This document shows, piece by piece, positions 13,106 through 29,543 of a stretch of 64,000 bases of DNA. Below the pieces are notes generated by a model. It did no database searches. It was not told the DNA's origin and saw only the letters and a program-made list of their open reading frames with translations. How positions within the stretch are numbered: the first letter of the stretch is position 1; each line of letters opens with the position of its first letter. The stretch is from assembly GCA_037389465.1 (NCBI GenBank), contig JAZARR010000048.1:1315001-1379000 (forward strand), in the 5' to 3' direction. This DNA is from Baylisascaris procyonis. Taxonomy: Eukaryota; Nematoda; Chromadorea; Rhabditida; Ascarididae. The position numbers and the translations under genes are program-made.

Positions 13106-14302
13106 CTTACAGCCAACCGCGTAGTAACCAATGGAAAACGATAAATTTACAAATAAACATCTCTCAGATCATGGCAAGAACCAATATTTTGCGACCACTC
13201 GTTCCTCATTACCATTCGGCAGAATACTGTCTTGAATGAACGGGGAAGCACATTGAGCATCCAGCGCAATTTGTGTTTTTAAGCCTCTTCATCTGTGCAG
13301 TTGGTATGAAAAAACAGCAACGCATCTAATCCTCTTGTAACGGAATTTGAACCTCTTCACCTCAAGAGTTTTTCCCTTGTCAGAAAGTCTAGCAAAATTT
13401 TTCGAATGTGAACTGGCATTTACGGTGGGCCACACAGTGATTTTGTTACTGCCTCGCTAGGCGCTAAAGACTTCGTGTTCGGGATACTTCTGCAAAGTCA
13501 GAAATTTCGAAGAGTTTGGACTCGTAGTAGCGTAGTGATCCGGGACCCAAATTTCCAGCGGTCAATAGCGCGTTGGTTAATAACGAAGGTCGGATCCCCT
13601 GTATACCCGCAACGTCAAGCGGAGAATTGTGATGCGATCAGTGGGTGATTTTATTTGGTAGTTCATCCGAGAAAAGTCCTCATTTGAGCAAACAACCTGG
13701 GGCCAACTAATCCTTAAAACCTGAAACAGCTGTCTGTACCAAACAGCCCTTTAGTAACTTTTATTGTGGAATGTCACATGAGCGTCGAAAGAAAAAACCA
13801 CTAAGTCAAAAGCTGTAGCTATCACTCGCTCACACAGTGCACACGATATGAGCAGGAAAAAAAAGCATTTATAGTGCAAGCACTTAAATGTCTCTGCCTT
13901 AACATTTTAGATGCAGCGGTTAATAACAGACGAATGGAGTCTATTGCGTGAAAAGTTTGTATGGTGCAAGTGAGGAGAAATTCCATGAAGAAAGGCGTAC
14001 ATTTTGATGCTATAAGCTAATATCAATAATTCGAACTGATGAGGCATACTCAGCAAGTGTCCATACGACTGTTATATCTGAATTTCGGTATTGTTGTATT
14101 GCACAGTTTTAGTAAAAAATTCTTCATTCTACTGGCCATCAGATGGTCTCCCATGCAACGGAACTAAAGGTACCTTATTGCATTAGGAGGTGCTGATTTT
14201 AGTTCTTTTGATTTCTCAAACGTCCATTTCATTTTATTTCTTAAGTTCCCAGAGGTTATTGTAATGCTTTTGCAAAACAGAAGAGAACGCTAACCATGAA
14301 TT
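13106..14302. other. no gene seen
   Basis: Non-repetitive sequence without a convincing exon. Confidence 0.35.
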
Positions 14303-14303
14303 T

Positions 14304-14440
14304 TTCCGCTGTCAACAAAAGTTTCTTCGATTTTCTTTACACTCGATGACGATGGCTCGCCATGCGGCGCAGACATGCCTCCCAGCTCTCCGCCAAGTCC
14401 GGTAATGGCCAGCACGGACACATACTTCAAAAGTTTCCGA
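14304..14440 (-). CDS. candidate exon, unknown protein
   Basis: A minus frame runs through YVSVLAITGLGGELGGMS and APHGEPSSSSVKKIEETF to donor ATG|gttagc near 14298. Another minus frame beginning ATGGATAAAAGGAAG is also open, so the reading frame is uncertain. It could be the 5' part of the minus-strand gene suggested by exons at 12.4 to 9.8 kb. Confidence 0.25.
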
Positions 14441-15254
14441 TGTGAATAAAAACTTCCTTTTATCCATTTTTGCAAAATCCTAGAAATTCGAATATTCAAA
14501 GATAGCTCAATGAGTGGCGATGATCCAATCTTATTTCTGATTTAATGGTAGGTCGTCTGTATGCATGCGTGGTTTGTGCTTCTGATATCGCCAACGAGTG
14601 GCTACTGTAACATGATACCATTAAACTTGATGGACATGAATGAAGATAATTTTGAATGAAGATGATTTTCCACCAACTAGCATAAATCCAATCAAGTTTT
14701 CATACGTTAAAATAGGATCGACAAGGGCGCATTTCAACTTTGCGCTGTGCTGCTGGGTTCTGATAACCAAAAACTTACGCCCATTCTTGAAACTATTCCA
14801 GGTGGTAAAAAAATGAAAAGTTGAACATAAGTGGCTGGCTGCACGTAAACAATTTTTGCTGACTTCAGCGCTTCAGTCTTAGTGTGCTCGCACGTAGTCA
14901 GCTGCGGCGCCGCTATCTGTCAGCATGCGACCTTCTTGCACACTCCTTGAAGCTTTTTTATTCGCATATCCTAACCGATTGGATTCCCACATCCTCTATC
15001 GTCACCTAACGGTTAGTACAACTCCTACAGTTGCTTCTAAATCTATGGTTCCCCTCTTTGAAAAGTAAATAAAATCTCATTTTCTGCAATGAAAGTGCTA
15101 TTTTTTGTGATTTTTTTCGTATATTTCTGTAGAAGTACAAATACAAGTAGAGAAATGTGCTAATACAAAAATTACAACTCTGCAAAGCAATGAAAAAAGT
15201 ACAAATTTTACAGTTGTGATGCAAAATTTTTCGAAAATTTTTATTTAATTAAAC

Positions 15255-15315
15255 AATATTTGAATAAGAAGCGTAAAAACCATATTTTGGTTTTTACGCA
15301 TCTTATTCAAATATT
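15255..15315. repeat. hairpin, 28-bp arms
   Basis: The left arm 15255-15282 (aatatttgaataagaagcgt...) pairs with the right arm 15288-15315 with one mismatch and a 5-base loop. It is AT-rich and sits in non-coding DNA. It may be a tiny foldback element or a transcribed hairpin. Confidence 0.7.
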
Positions 15316-15391
15316 TCCACAAATTTCGATTACAGCCGAGTTTTACTCTATGAAACTGAATCAATAGTTAGTGCTAACAGAAAATACACTG

Positions 15392-15447
15392 TGAACGACA
15401 TTCGGCGAATCGTATAGAATACCTTGAACGACATTCGGCGAATCGTA
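15392..15447. repeat. short tandem duplication, 33-bp period
   Basis: The block tgaacgacattcggcgaatc begins at 15392 and again at 15425. Confidence 0.8.
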
Positions 15448-16188
15448 AAGAAGCAGTTAAGTTGTAGCGTTTAAACCATTCCCAAATGTTAGTCATTCCT
15501 CCACCCTCTTTCTGGTCATCCTACTTTGTCTTTGTTTTCTCCATTTCCATCTTCCTTGCTGCCTTCTAAATCTTGCTTTATGCTATCTTCATTTGCAATA
15601 TGACACACGTCCTTGCTCGTTGATGATTAGAATTCATTGTATTTAGACGTTGGGTTTCGACTTATATTCCTTCGCATTTCTTCATGATTCTAAGTTCTCC
15701 TGAGAATCCTGTGTGGATAAGATACAAATAATATAGGTGTCTTTCTAGCCTGATGCTAATGAACAATTGATCGTTTGCATGCCAACGCAACGAAGAATCT
15801 TTTGTGCTGTCTCTACTTGAAAATTTATTTCACGTAATAAGTGTAGCAAAAATGGAGAATTTCTCTGCGAAGTACAATATACTACTTCATTGAAGAATTA
15901 TAATGAATGCTTCAGTGAGATGGAGAAGCATCTCGGATGCGATAGGTTGTGATGCAGTTCCGCATACTTTCCATATATACAATCACAGATTGGCACCTGC
16001 CATAGGCAACTACTCGCCTTTCATCTATATATTTGTATTTGTTCCGTGCTGACCAGCATTACAAATCGGTCTTTAGGATTGCGTTTGCATGCACAGTGAG
16101 TGATTACGTAAATAACTGTGCGACTACCATAGCAATTCTTCAAACTCGTCGGTGCACTTCTTCAGAGTTCTAATATTTAACGTTTCAG

Positions 16189-16228
16189 GTGTGGCATTTA
16201 CGGTTAGCGCTCAGAAATGGTTTAGCAG
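16189..16228 (+). CDS. possible presequence exon of the upstream Rieske gene
   Basis: A 40-base segment sits between acceptor aacgtttcag and donor gtattc. It encodes VWHLRLALRNGLA and ends in phase 1, which joins exactly to the phase-1 start of the Rieske exon at 17100 to give ...NGLAVLLRRFAHTD. The basic, hydrophobic make-up suits a mitochondrial targeting peptide. It lacks a Met, so an earlier exon would be needed. The frame also stays open past the donor to 16396, so it may instead be part of another gene. Confidence 0.3.
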
Positions 16229-17099
16229 GTATTCCGCGAATTCCGCTGAGAAATTCCTCCTCAATCAATGAGCGTACAAGCCTCGATTCCAAGCAGATTG
16301 AAAATGCAGTTGAGTCACTACTGGCAAGACCGCTTTCCGCCACCTTGTTCAACACATTTAATTGTATGGTTGCTTTCATAATCATTCTGCTTTCTTGATG
16401 AACAAGTTGTTTTGTTTTTTTTTTTTCACAAAGGTATATTTCTGCGCATTTTATGCCTCATTGGTTTGCTCATTTATCTTTGCACCTTTCAATTCTCTTT
16501 TGCCATTTCCTAGAAGAAAGCCATGTGGCGACGCTACTTCTGCCCCTATTTGTGTTCGTGTTTGTAGATGCATGCCTGTCTGTCTATCTGTTCCATCTAT
16601 ACGTAAATGTTGATAATTTCGAATCCCAAACCAACGAAACAAAAAAATGAGATGTGATAATTCCAATATACATCACACTGTTATCCCGTTTATCGTTGCA
16701 CTTGACTATTTCCATACGGATTACTGGCAGTTAAAGACACCATCGAATGCAAGTCAACTTTATTCTGCAGACGCCATGGGTTAAAAATTTATGCAGCTAG
16801 TTTTTGCAGGGAAAGTGGTACTCCGTTGTTGGTCTCGAATATTTGGGGGTCCAGTCGGCAGGGCAGGTTGGACTGTTGATTCCCAAAATGCTCTGTCCTC
16901 TTCCGTGGTGCACAGTGAATGCTACTGAATGTTTGTATATTTCAGGGCGATATTTTTGTGAACACAGCCACCAACTGAACGCTGAACGCATATAGAATAG
17001 ATCTAGGAACTGATATTCGGCAATTTCTGGTTGTTGAGATCTTGCAACTGAACTTCATGTAATGAGGCAACCCTTAGTTGTGCCATATCGCTGTTTCAG

Positions 17100-20961
<3,862 letters not shown>

Positions 20962-21498
20962 TCGTCATTATGAAATTTTCATTTTTTTCCAATTTTTTAG
21001 AAATTTTTGTTTTCAGTTTATGTTTGTTCACTAATTTTATTTACTGCATTCTGCAGTATTATTCTGTGAAAAGTGAAATGCAAATTTTAGAGTCGAAATG
21101 CTACCCTTGATTTTCATTATCATTCCATGATGACTGACGCATGTAGACTTTCAAAAAAAAGTTCACATTTAGAATCATTCTCTTATCTCGTCAAACGTTT
21201 GTTTGAAGTAAAAAAATTTCGCCTAAGGAAAGATAGAACATTTTAAAGTTCACAGTTTCGTCAATTCTGAGAGTGTGGGCAGCTCTCACAAGTTGATTTC
21301 TTTTGTTTAGATTTCTTTTCAACGATGAATTAATGCGTATCGATTCCCCGTGCTTCCTCCTTATTCGTCAACTGGCAGCGATAACTTAGGTGCATCTACG
21401 AATTGCGTTAAAACTTCGTTTAGATCCTATTCCTGTGAGCCTTTATAATTGTGTCGATGTAACCTTCCATAAATCAAATGTGACCATCGTGCTTATGC

Positions 21499-21780
21499 TC
21501 ATTGTTGGTATGTGAAAGGTATGAAAAAATATGAGTCTTTGTGTTCCGAGAATACGTTCAAAATGCTTTTCATTGGAAGCTGTGCGAGATTCAGAATATT
21601 AGTTGTATCCTCTGGTAGGAGCAGCAGGGTCTTAACGAAAAATGGCAGACTTTCCCCTAGACGTTCAATACCTTGATGGTATGCCTTCTTGTACTTTTTT
21701 GTTGCAAGAAGTGTGTCACATTGCCACCGTAAAGTCAACTTTCCAGACTCATCGAGGTCGCCAAGCTTACATTCTGCCAT
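21499..21780 (-). CDS. candidate small gene or exon, unknown protein
   Basis: Minus-strand frame starting with ATG at 21780 (MAECKLGDLDESGKLTLRW...), 93 codons. It includes YKKAYHQGIERLGESLPFF and a leucine-rich stretch. A donor-like gtattc follows KSILN, so it may be a first exon. No family recognised and no clear trans-splice acceptor upstream. Confidence 0.3.
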   Translation of the reverse strand: MAECKLGDLDESGKLTLRWQCDTLLATKKYKKAYHQGIERLGESLPFFVKTLLLLPEDTTNILNLAQLPMKSILNVFSEHKDSYFFIPFTYQQ

Positions 21781-22410
21781 GCTTCTTCATCTCTTATACA
21801 CATGTTTATGACTACTGTCTTTGTTTACTCTCTTATCTGTCCGTAAAATAGTTTCAACTTAGGAATCACTGACCCTAAATTGCGGAACTTAATGGCGTAG
21901 TGTACGCCTTAATACAACCTCGTATATCTTTGTCACGCTGATCGTCCAACCTTCAAAAGAGTTTGTCACATTTAAAGATACGAAAAAATCGCATACAATT
22001 TACTACGGTCAGTCTTTTATTGACGTCGGCCGAGTTTGTTGTGGGAGGCGACCACACATTAACTCATTTCGAGTTAGCGCAATAATATGTCTTCTCAAAT
22101 ATAGCAAAAATGGATCACAACGAAACAAGGAAACATAAAGCTTCCTGACCAATTATGAGTGCCCTATATTTCATCCCACACAAGATCTTATGGAAAATCT
22201 CCGTCTGACCTCGTGTCTGAATTTTTTGTTTCTTTTCGCATTATGACGCAGTAGTTGGTTCTTTCCAACCTTCGTTCACTATTCTTAAGATCGTAGCTTT
22301 ATACGAATAGACCTTCCTTTCTGGAGACAGGGGGGGGGGAGCAGCCCATATAACAGTATGGAGCCCTCTGGCACCGGTCGGCAAAGTGAAGAAAATGCAA
22401 AAATGAGTAC

Positions 22411-22507
22411 CTCATGATCTCGCTGGTGATTACTGAGCTGAACGTCTCCACATATGCCCCCACAGGCCTGCTGCTTCCAAAGATGAGCCTTTTTTATCTG
22501 GTTACTG
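22411..22507 (-). CDS. candidate internal exon, unknown protein
   Basis: Minus-strand frame with acceptor ttgttttgcag above 22507 and donor GAG|gtactc below 22411. It reads SNQIKKAHLWKQQACGG followed by ICGDVQLSNHQRDHE. Both splice sites are good. It could belong with the frame at 21499-21780 in one minus-strand gene, but no link was proven. Confidence 0.35.
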
Positions 22508-23412
22508 CTGCAAAACAATAGCGTTTTCGCAGCTGTGCTGCATTTATCGATGTTTAGCGCGTAAATAACCGGATGCATTCATTGCACGTTCTATCGATGA
22601 GCGAGGAACTGTTTGTGGTAGAACTTTTTAATGCCTTTCGGTGAATATTTCTGCTATGATTTCATCCATAATTTCACTTATCATGGCTACATTTTCAGAT
22701 AAATGCTTTGTTATAGCGAGAAATGAAGCGCACAGCGACGAGTTAATTGACACAAATGGCTAGAATCAGAGGAAGGTATCGCAGTGAAAACAAACAACAG
22801 CTTTGCGTTATCAGTGATGCTCTATGCATACAGTCCGCAACAGTTGAGCCTGTTGATCAATTTTCTTCGTTATCATACACACCCTCCTACTGTCGATACG
22901 CGGTGCTTTCTCAATTTCTCATACCTTTCTTCGATCGCCTTCTACGAATTTCGAATTTTTTTCTCTTTTTCGTTCCATTGTCATTTATTCTCTTCTCAGG
23001 CTGATCGCTGTAGGGAGATATAATTTTCTTGCGCTAGCAAGTTAGTTAGAAATCTCTGAGGCAATAATGAGAGTCATCTGGATGCATGTATTTCACTTAA
23101 GGCTGTAGCAAGGGTGTCTTTTGCGTCGCAAGGTGACATAATTTTCGCAAAGCACAAAATAAAAAAAAAAAAATTGTTTGCTAAAGATTTGTGCTTACTT
23201 CTTTGAGAATCTATTAGAATGGAAGCAAAATTTTCATCTCACAAACAATTGAAACAATTGTTAGCTATGGAATTATCGAAAATTTTCCTTTGATCCATAT
23301 CTTTCTGGTATCATTTTTGGTAAATTTTTCATCGAAGGAAGAAAACTGCAGTGATGTTTGCATGAGGCTTCAAGCGTGCAGTTTTCGTTCGATGTTCAGA
23401 GTGATTATCTTA

Positions 23413-23426
23413 ATTGTTTCTCTCAG
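23413..23426 (+). other. probable trans-splice (SL) acceptor of the copper transporter
   Basis: The tract ttgtttctctcag ends 35 bases before the ATG at 23462, with no exon evidence upstream. In nematodes this arrangement usually marks spliced-leader addition. Confidence 0.5.
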
Positions 23427-23461
23427 AATTGAAAGAGCTGTTGTGATCCTGTGGTCAAACG

Positions 23462-24765
23462 ATGGATCAAATGAGTGGTGACATGAATAAGCACCATATG
23501 TGGATGTGGTTTCATACCACCCTCGATGACACTGTTCTATTCGACTTCTGGTTGGTCGATGCCCCCTGGAGTGAGTTAGTGCTACGCATAGCTTATCTAC
23601 TTAAGCCGTTCAACCTACTGGAAAATACTCTCTTTCAGCTTTCTCGTGAAATATTTTCCAACTATCATATAAAAGTGCCGAATGAATATCACGAAAAAAT
23701 TATGATAAGACCGCAAATTTTATTTGAGAAATGTCCAACTTTTATAATTTCTTTAAGTGTTACTATTAACGGATAGAAGAATTGCTCACCTCGAAATTCC
23801 TGAAATTACTAGTACATACATAACCGACCCTTGTGCTACATTATTGCACATCGTTATATTCGACGCAATTGAAATTTTCCAGCTAAATTGAGGATAAAAA
23901 CCACAATGGCATTTTTTTGAGCATTTTATTCTACGCTAATGAATATGCCACAATTCAGAGATGGCGTTAAGCTGTGCTTCGATTTTCCTTCTTGGTATCG
24001 CTTTGGAAGCACTCAGATTTCTGCGTTTTAAACTCAGCATTAATTCATGGGCCAGTTTGCCGTGTCGAACAACAAAGTATGTTCCATTTGATTTCTCGTG
24101 CTGAATGCATAGTTCTACGAATAAAATAAGTGCTTCATGCATAAAGTGCATGCATGTGCTTTTAGATTGGAATATCACTTCAAGAATTAACCTAGATGCA
24201 GGTAATTTTTGAATAAGGAAATTTTAAAACCGAATAGGTACGTTCATGATTTGATATGAATTCGTAAAAATCTTTTTTTCTTTAATAGAGGTAAAATGAG
24301 CCTTTTTCTACTACCGTTAACCTCTTCAAAGCACATGTTTATTTTAGAAAACGACCATCGCAGTCGGATCGTAAAGAACATGAAAAGTGCGTCGGTATAA
24401 TCACCGATATGAATAAGTGATACATCTTAGTGGTCATCTCTCTCATCAATGAATGAACTAAAGATCCGCTGTTTAGGCATTCATCATGCTCTACAACCGA
24501 ATTAATTCCTTTATTGTGAAGCTGAAAGATTTATTGCAGTTACCGTTTGTGTCCCTTATCGGATGCACATGCGCTACAGACGCTGCTATTCACTGTTGAA
24601 GTGATTCTTGGTTACATTTTGATGCTCGTCTTCATGACATTTTCCGTATGGCTCGGTCTCGCAGTGATATTCGGTATCGCATTCGGCTATTATATCTTCG
24701 GTTATCGACCTCTATATTCAAGTGTATCCTTGAAACAATCAAGTTGTCAAATAATCAAAGAGTAA
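23462..24765 (+). CDS. CTR-family high-affinity copper transporter
   Basis: Plasma-membrane or endosomal Cu(I) importer that works as a trimer. Exons: 23462-23570, 23959-24076, 24540-24765; phases 1 and 2 join cleanly to a 150-residue protein ending in TAA, within the usual CTR size. The N-terminus is short, with Met and His (MDQMSGDMNKHHMWMWF), followed by DTVLFDFW, a CTR hallmark. Helix 1 is in exon 2 (MALSCASIFLLGIALEAL). Helix 2 contains the copper-gating M-x3-M motif (MLVFM). Helix 3 carries the packing motif G-x3-G (GIAFG). The usual HCH tail is absent; the C-terminus has one Cys (SSCQIIKE). Start chosen because it follows a likely SL acceptor and gives a full family N-terminus. It lies between the two Rieske genes on the same strand. 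Confidence 0.93.
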
Positions 24766-27700
24766 ATCGATTTCAAAAATAACAACGACCTGAGGTGATG
24801 TCTCTTTTATGTACTTTGGGTATAATCTACACCACAGGATGACCCTCATATCAATTTCCAACTATGAATCAGCCTCGAAGGACTTATGACCACATACAAC
24901 TGCCTAAGAATCTGATTATACAATATTTTACAATTCGAGTTGGAAAGTGCGGAAGAGGATTTCTTCTAGAAGATTTGTGAAGTGGTTGGTTCATATGAAG
25001 TAGGAACGCATCGTTGCCTACGTTTTATTTTTTAGTGGCAATTCATGAATCCATTTGACATGCGAAATGAAACCGTTGAAACGCATTTCGTGCAAGCTCC
25101 TTCAGCATGCTTCTCTATTTTCCTAAATCGACGGTGGAAACAATCAAGCAGTCACACAAGCATATACCTGTAAACAGCAGTGGGGAGAACACCATTGCAA
25201 GAGCTATTGTATGCACGAAAGTGAACCTTTCCCACCCGACTGACACTATGCCAATGCTAACCATTACGTGAGAACGCGTCAGAGCATACATTAGATTCCT
25301 CAAAAACGCAACAACTCAACTACTGCATCATAAACTCCAAAGAAATCTACATGGAAAGCCCAAGAGCAATTTTGAGAAACAAATGGGATACTATTGGATT
25401 ATCATAAGCGCCTTCCGAAGAAACATGAGCAGCCATGAGACATTTTAAGATCTCGAAGTTTCTTGATCCACAATTACATTTTAAGATCTCGAAGTTTCTT
25501 GATCCACAATGATAATATAGTTTAGAGCATTGGAAATTTCACAAACTATCCTTTAACAAACTTAACCAATTGGAAAATTTCATCAGTTACATTAGCTGTA
25601 TTTTCCCAGCACAAAAATCTATGAACTTTAATATACTTTGCTTTATTGTCCTCGAAAAGAAACTTAATGACACTGTCTTTAACAACCTCACATTAAAAAG
25701 AGTGCTAATCTGCCAATGGGAAAACGTTTTTGCTTTCATCTAAGTGATTCAAAACCCATACATATGAATTCTTTGACATATCAAAGAAGAATAAGATGGA
25801 ACAAATGGGCTTATCTAGGTAAATATTTGTCAAATATTTCATCTACGAGTTCTGTGTTTCTTTACAAGCTAAAATGCAGAAAATTTACAACCATCAGTGA
25901 AATTTTATATTCACAAGTGAATCCCTACCTTCGGCAGCAGAATTTCAGCCGCTTTTCTAAACATTCGATCATTTTATTTTTCAAAGCCTTCCTTCTTGCA
26001 CAGCTCCAATACTAATAATACTTGCCTTCCTCGTCCCATATTTGCTACTCAAAGGTACACCAGTGTTTAAAACTGGTATCACTGTTAACTTTACATAAAG
26101 CATACGACTGATCAGAACGAAACCAGAGTTGGGAAGTCATCTTGGTTACGGATTTCACCTAGAGATTTCATCACCACATCTTCTCTGGTTCCTCAGCTAA
26201 AACCTCAAAACTAAGACATAAGCATAAAACACAGATGACAGCTCTACAATGTACATTCTAGTATGCTTAATATAGATCACTTAGTGAAGCTTATATGAAG
26301 CAAGTGCAGTGATGTTCGTTTGCAAAATGGATCGATTGGAATAGCCCCGAAGAGTGCATTTATAAAAAAATGGACCGACTGGTGCGGTGCACAAAGAACG
26401 TCACCGCTCTCTTGCCTCCATCTCAACCACTCGGCGTTCGCCTGCAATCGATGCCAACGATGCGATCCTGCAACGCCCTCTAAGCAGCCAGCTTAGATAC
26501 AAATTCCGATCTGAACGTGACTTTTGTGACTACTTTCTCTTCAATCATTTACAAAAAAGCAGCGTCATCTTATCCTACGTTTTTTCCTCCCTATCACATT
26601 TATTTTTATCAAAGTATTATTTGATGTTTCTTTCTTTGCTGGATTAAGTTTAACTCATTAAACATGTTCTAACTAAATGAGCAGTCATTTCTACCGTTAT
26701 TTCTCAATGCATTTAGGTGCTGTCAATGAAAGGTTCTTTACTGTAAAGCGTATTCATAGCATAAGCTGAATCACGTCAGTAATGTCCGTTGTAGCAAAAC
26801 AGATGGATGCATAATGACCAATATTTTTAATGCTTTCATTCTAGGCAATTTTCTATCATTTCCAATAAGAATTTACTTCTATCAGTGTTTTTTGTCGGTC
26901 AAGTATTTTAGATCTCTTTCCAAAAATCCGTAAGTATTGTAGAGGAAATGTAACTCCAGAGCCTGCATAGTAATGTATGTCTCGAGGCGGTGATTTGCCT
27001 AGATCGATCACGCATTACCATATCTAAACAAGTGCAGCATATCTACGTAACTGCACAGTTACGGTGAAGCAGTGTTTCTAAATGCGGAAGCCGCACTGTG
27101 AAACAAATATGTAAACTTAAGCGGCTGAAGCAAAAACTATTCAAATGGACCCAAAAACAATTGAAACGTTGAAAGCTGATAAGAACACTTCATCCTCTCT
27201 AATGTGCAGTGCTTCAAAATGTGCGTCACATCATTTCAACGCTCGGTGCTTGATTTAATTGCATGATCCATATTATCCGCGACCAGAAAGTTTCGACCGC
27301 CCGTTAATCTCAATGATTTTCTGTTAAAGAAGCGTGTGCGAAGCAGATAACAAAAGTTTGCCGAAAAACCTTAAAAATTCTCGGATCAGTGAACAGCATT
27401 AAATCCAGGCCTCCTTTAAATATAAGCTTTCGTCGCCAATAACACGATTTTTTGGGGCGCCGAAATTTATAAGCCTTTCAATAAGCTAGCCACGAAAGCT
27501 ATGATGATGAAATTCGGCGGGATCCACAACTCACGGCCGCTTTCTGAGCCCAATTTACCCAGTTGTATTGTAATCCGTCATCATGTGAATGAGTTACTGA
27601 CAATTCAATGCCCTCTAAGATTTGCTGATAAGCTCTTTTTCTTCATCCCCGAAGTTTTTTCCTTCGAAAGCTCCAACAAAAACGTAAAGAGAAAATTTCT

Positions 27701-27870
27701 GAATTTGTTCTTCCGGTTTCTTTCCAATGTTCCCAAGTTGGAAAACATAAAAACATAAGCAACAAAGAACAGTAAAGCGTTCACAAAGCTATAGTCCGGG
27801 CGAATAAGTGAAAGTAGCATTAGAGCGTAGATGGAAATGATTCAGTCGCATTTTAAAAGCCGAAGGAGCG
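24766..27870. other. intergenic, no gene recognised
   Basis: About 3 kb of AT-rich DNA. Apart from a 36-base tandem duplication near 25440, only unsupported short frames are visible. Confidence 0.4.
25440..25510. repeat. tandem duplication, 36-bp unit
   Basis: Two almost identical head-to-tail copies of a unit containing ttaagatctcgaagtttctt, starting at 25440 and 25476. Confidence 0.9.
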
Positions 27871-27892
27871 GGTGCATCAATCATATCGGCAG

Positions 27893-28003
27893 GGACCAGA
27901 TTCCAGACTCACAAAACATGAAACATGGAACTTACATTTCATTGTTTGTACAGCAACATCTTTGGGCGAGCTGGAGCTGATATCCACACCGACTTCGAGC
28001 AGG
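27893..28003 (+). CDS. candidate exon, unknown protein
   Basis: A + frame lies between a weak acceptor (tatcggcag) and a donor (AGG|gtaaac). It reads GPDSRLTKHETWNLHF followed by ATSLGELELISTPTSS. The opposite strand is open too. No family recognised; a repeat remnant is possible. Confidence 0.2.
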
Positions 28004-28990
28004 GGTAAACTGAAATATTCCTGGCAGCGGCATGTCGGAAAGGCGGGGCACAATTTTATAACAAAGAACCAGGTCAAATTTTACCCCGCGATATTCCACT
28101 GATTCAAAATTCAGGCAAAAGATACTTTCGTAATGTTATTTGCTTTATAGGCCGAGATAGACCTTGCGAAAATTATTACAGGTGGAGCGTTTCCAGACGT
28201 CCTCTAAAAGTTTGGTATCAGAAGCCAAATAAAGAGTCCATAAGCATTAGTGTATTCAAAACAATAAGATAAGCTAGAAATACTGTGATGTCCATTTGTA
28301 TTTGTTTGCGTCGCTAACCACGCAACCCCCCTATCGTTCCAATTGAGATTCACTCCAGAGTGAAGATTCAACAGCGCACGAGGCAGCCATCCCTCACTCT
28401 TTATAAATTTCACTTATCACTGCAAAATTCAAAGGGGTGGACAATAGACCAACTTTGAATGCGATCTTTATGATTTCAAAATTTAAACGTGAAGCTGCAT
28501 ACGTAGATGCTCGCTTAGTCTATATGAACGGGGCATACTTTCGTGACGCACTTTCCAAAATTTGCATATGAACGATGGCATACAATTGCATATTGAAAGC
28601 TGTAAATAAAATAGGAACGACGACCACAGCAGCATAATACAGTTTAATAATCAATCACGAAACACTTATTCACGCGTCTTGCCAAGAACGTTACTTCTGC
28701 GAAAAATCTGATGAGATTACTTCGTATTCGCAAATTGCATGGAATTCTGAGAGGCAAATGGAGGTATGTTGGGAGGGAAGTGAGGAAGGGAATCTTCCAC
28801 ATTAACTAGAGAAGGAACAATGGAAAGGAAGATGCAGTATTTAGTGCTATTCCGCTCAATTTAGATATTTGGATAGCTGGCTGGTCTAATGGGCTCACAT
28901 GCACAAAGGCAAATGTTGAGTTCCTATCTTCTGGATTTACAACGCATTGAACTTTATCACTTCATTATACTTTACTGTCTTATTGGCTAG

Positions 28991-29118
28991 CAAGGAAACG
29001 CTAACTGAAGCAAAATTTTTAGCCTTATCGCAATCGATCCAACTAAACCTTCAAAAGTACACACAAAGAAATTTGATCAAGATGTGTCGGAAATGCGTTC
29101 CAAGCATCCCTCGCGCAG
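28991..29118 (+). CDS. candidate exon, unknown protein
   Basis: A + frame follows acceptor tattggctag and ends at donor GCAG|gtaatg. It contains KETLTEAKFLALSQSIQLN and LIKMCRKCVPSIPRAG. It could be an exon of the gene whose possible last exon is at 30843-31092. Not recognised. Confidence 0.25.
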
Positions 29119-29543
29119 GTAATGTACAACAAAGAAGAAAACAGCCAATGCTTTACTTTTGCCTTCGTTGCGCAATATTCTGACATTGTGCATCATCGGG
29201 CAGTGGTGAAATAACAAAACGACTAGATCAATGCTTATCCCCAATAAATTCTATGCAGCATAAGCTAGAAGAGACTTTTTGATAGCATGTCACCGAGCGT
29301 GAACGACGTAAATGTTGCATGAAGTTTGAGCAGTGGAGAAAGCGATGTTCGCCATTTTCGTTTAATGTGGAAATCGCGTAGATGCAGAGATCGAATAATG
29401 AGAATAATCGAACAATCCATGATGCTTAACAGGAATCTGTAGTCGGATAAAAAATAAAACGAACTAATCAGGAACGATGATGCTCCCCTATCTTTTATTT
29501 CGGCTCTCGTTGCTTTACCGCCCATCATTTCTTTTGCAGGTAT

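Larger units (their letters stand above)
20962..23412. other. intergenic region between Rieske copy 1 and the copper transporter
   Basis: About 2.4 kb. It holds two minus-strand exon-like frames (21499-21780 and 22411-22507), listed separately. Otherwise nothing recognisable. Confidence 0.4.

Noticed and set aside
15903..15945. ATG frame MNASVRWRSISDAI as a start exon for Rieske copy 1
   Set aside because: The phase would fit, but the donor (gttgtg) is weak and there is no trans-splice acceptor before it.
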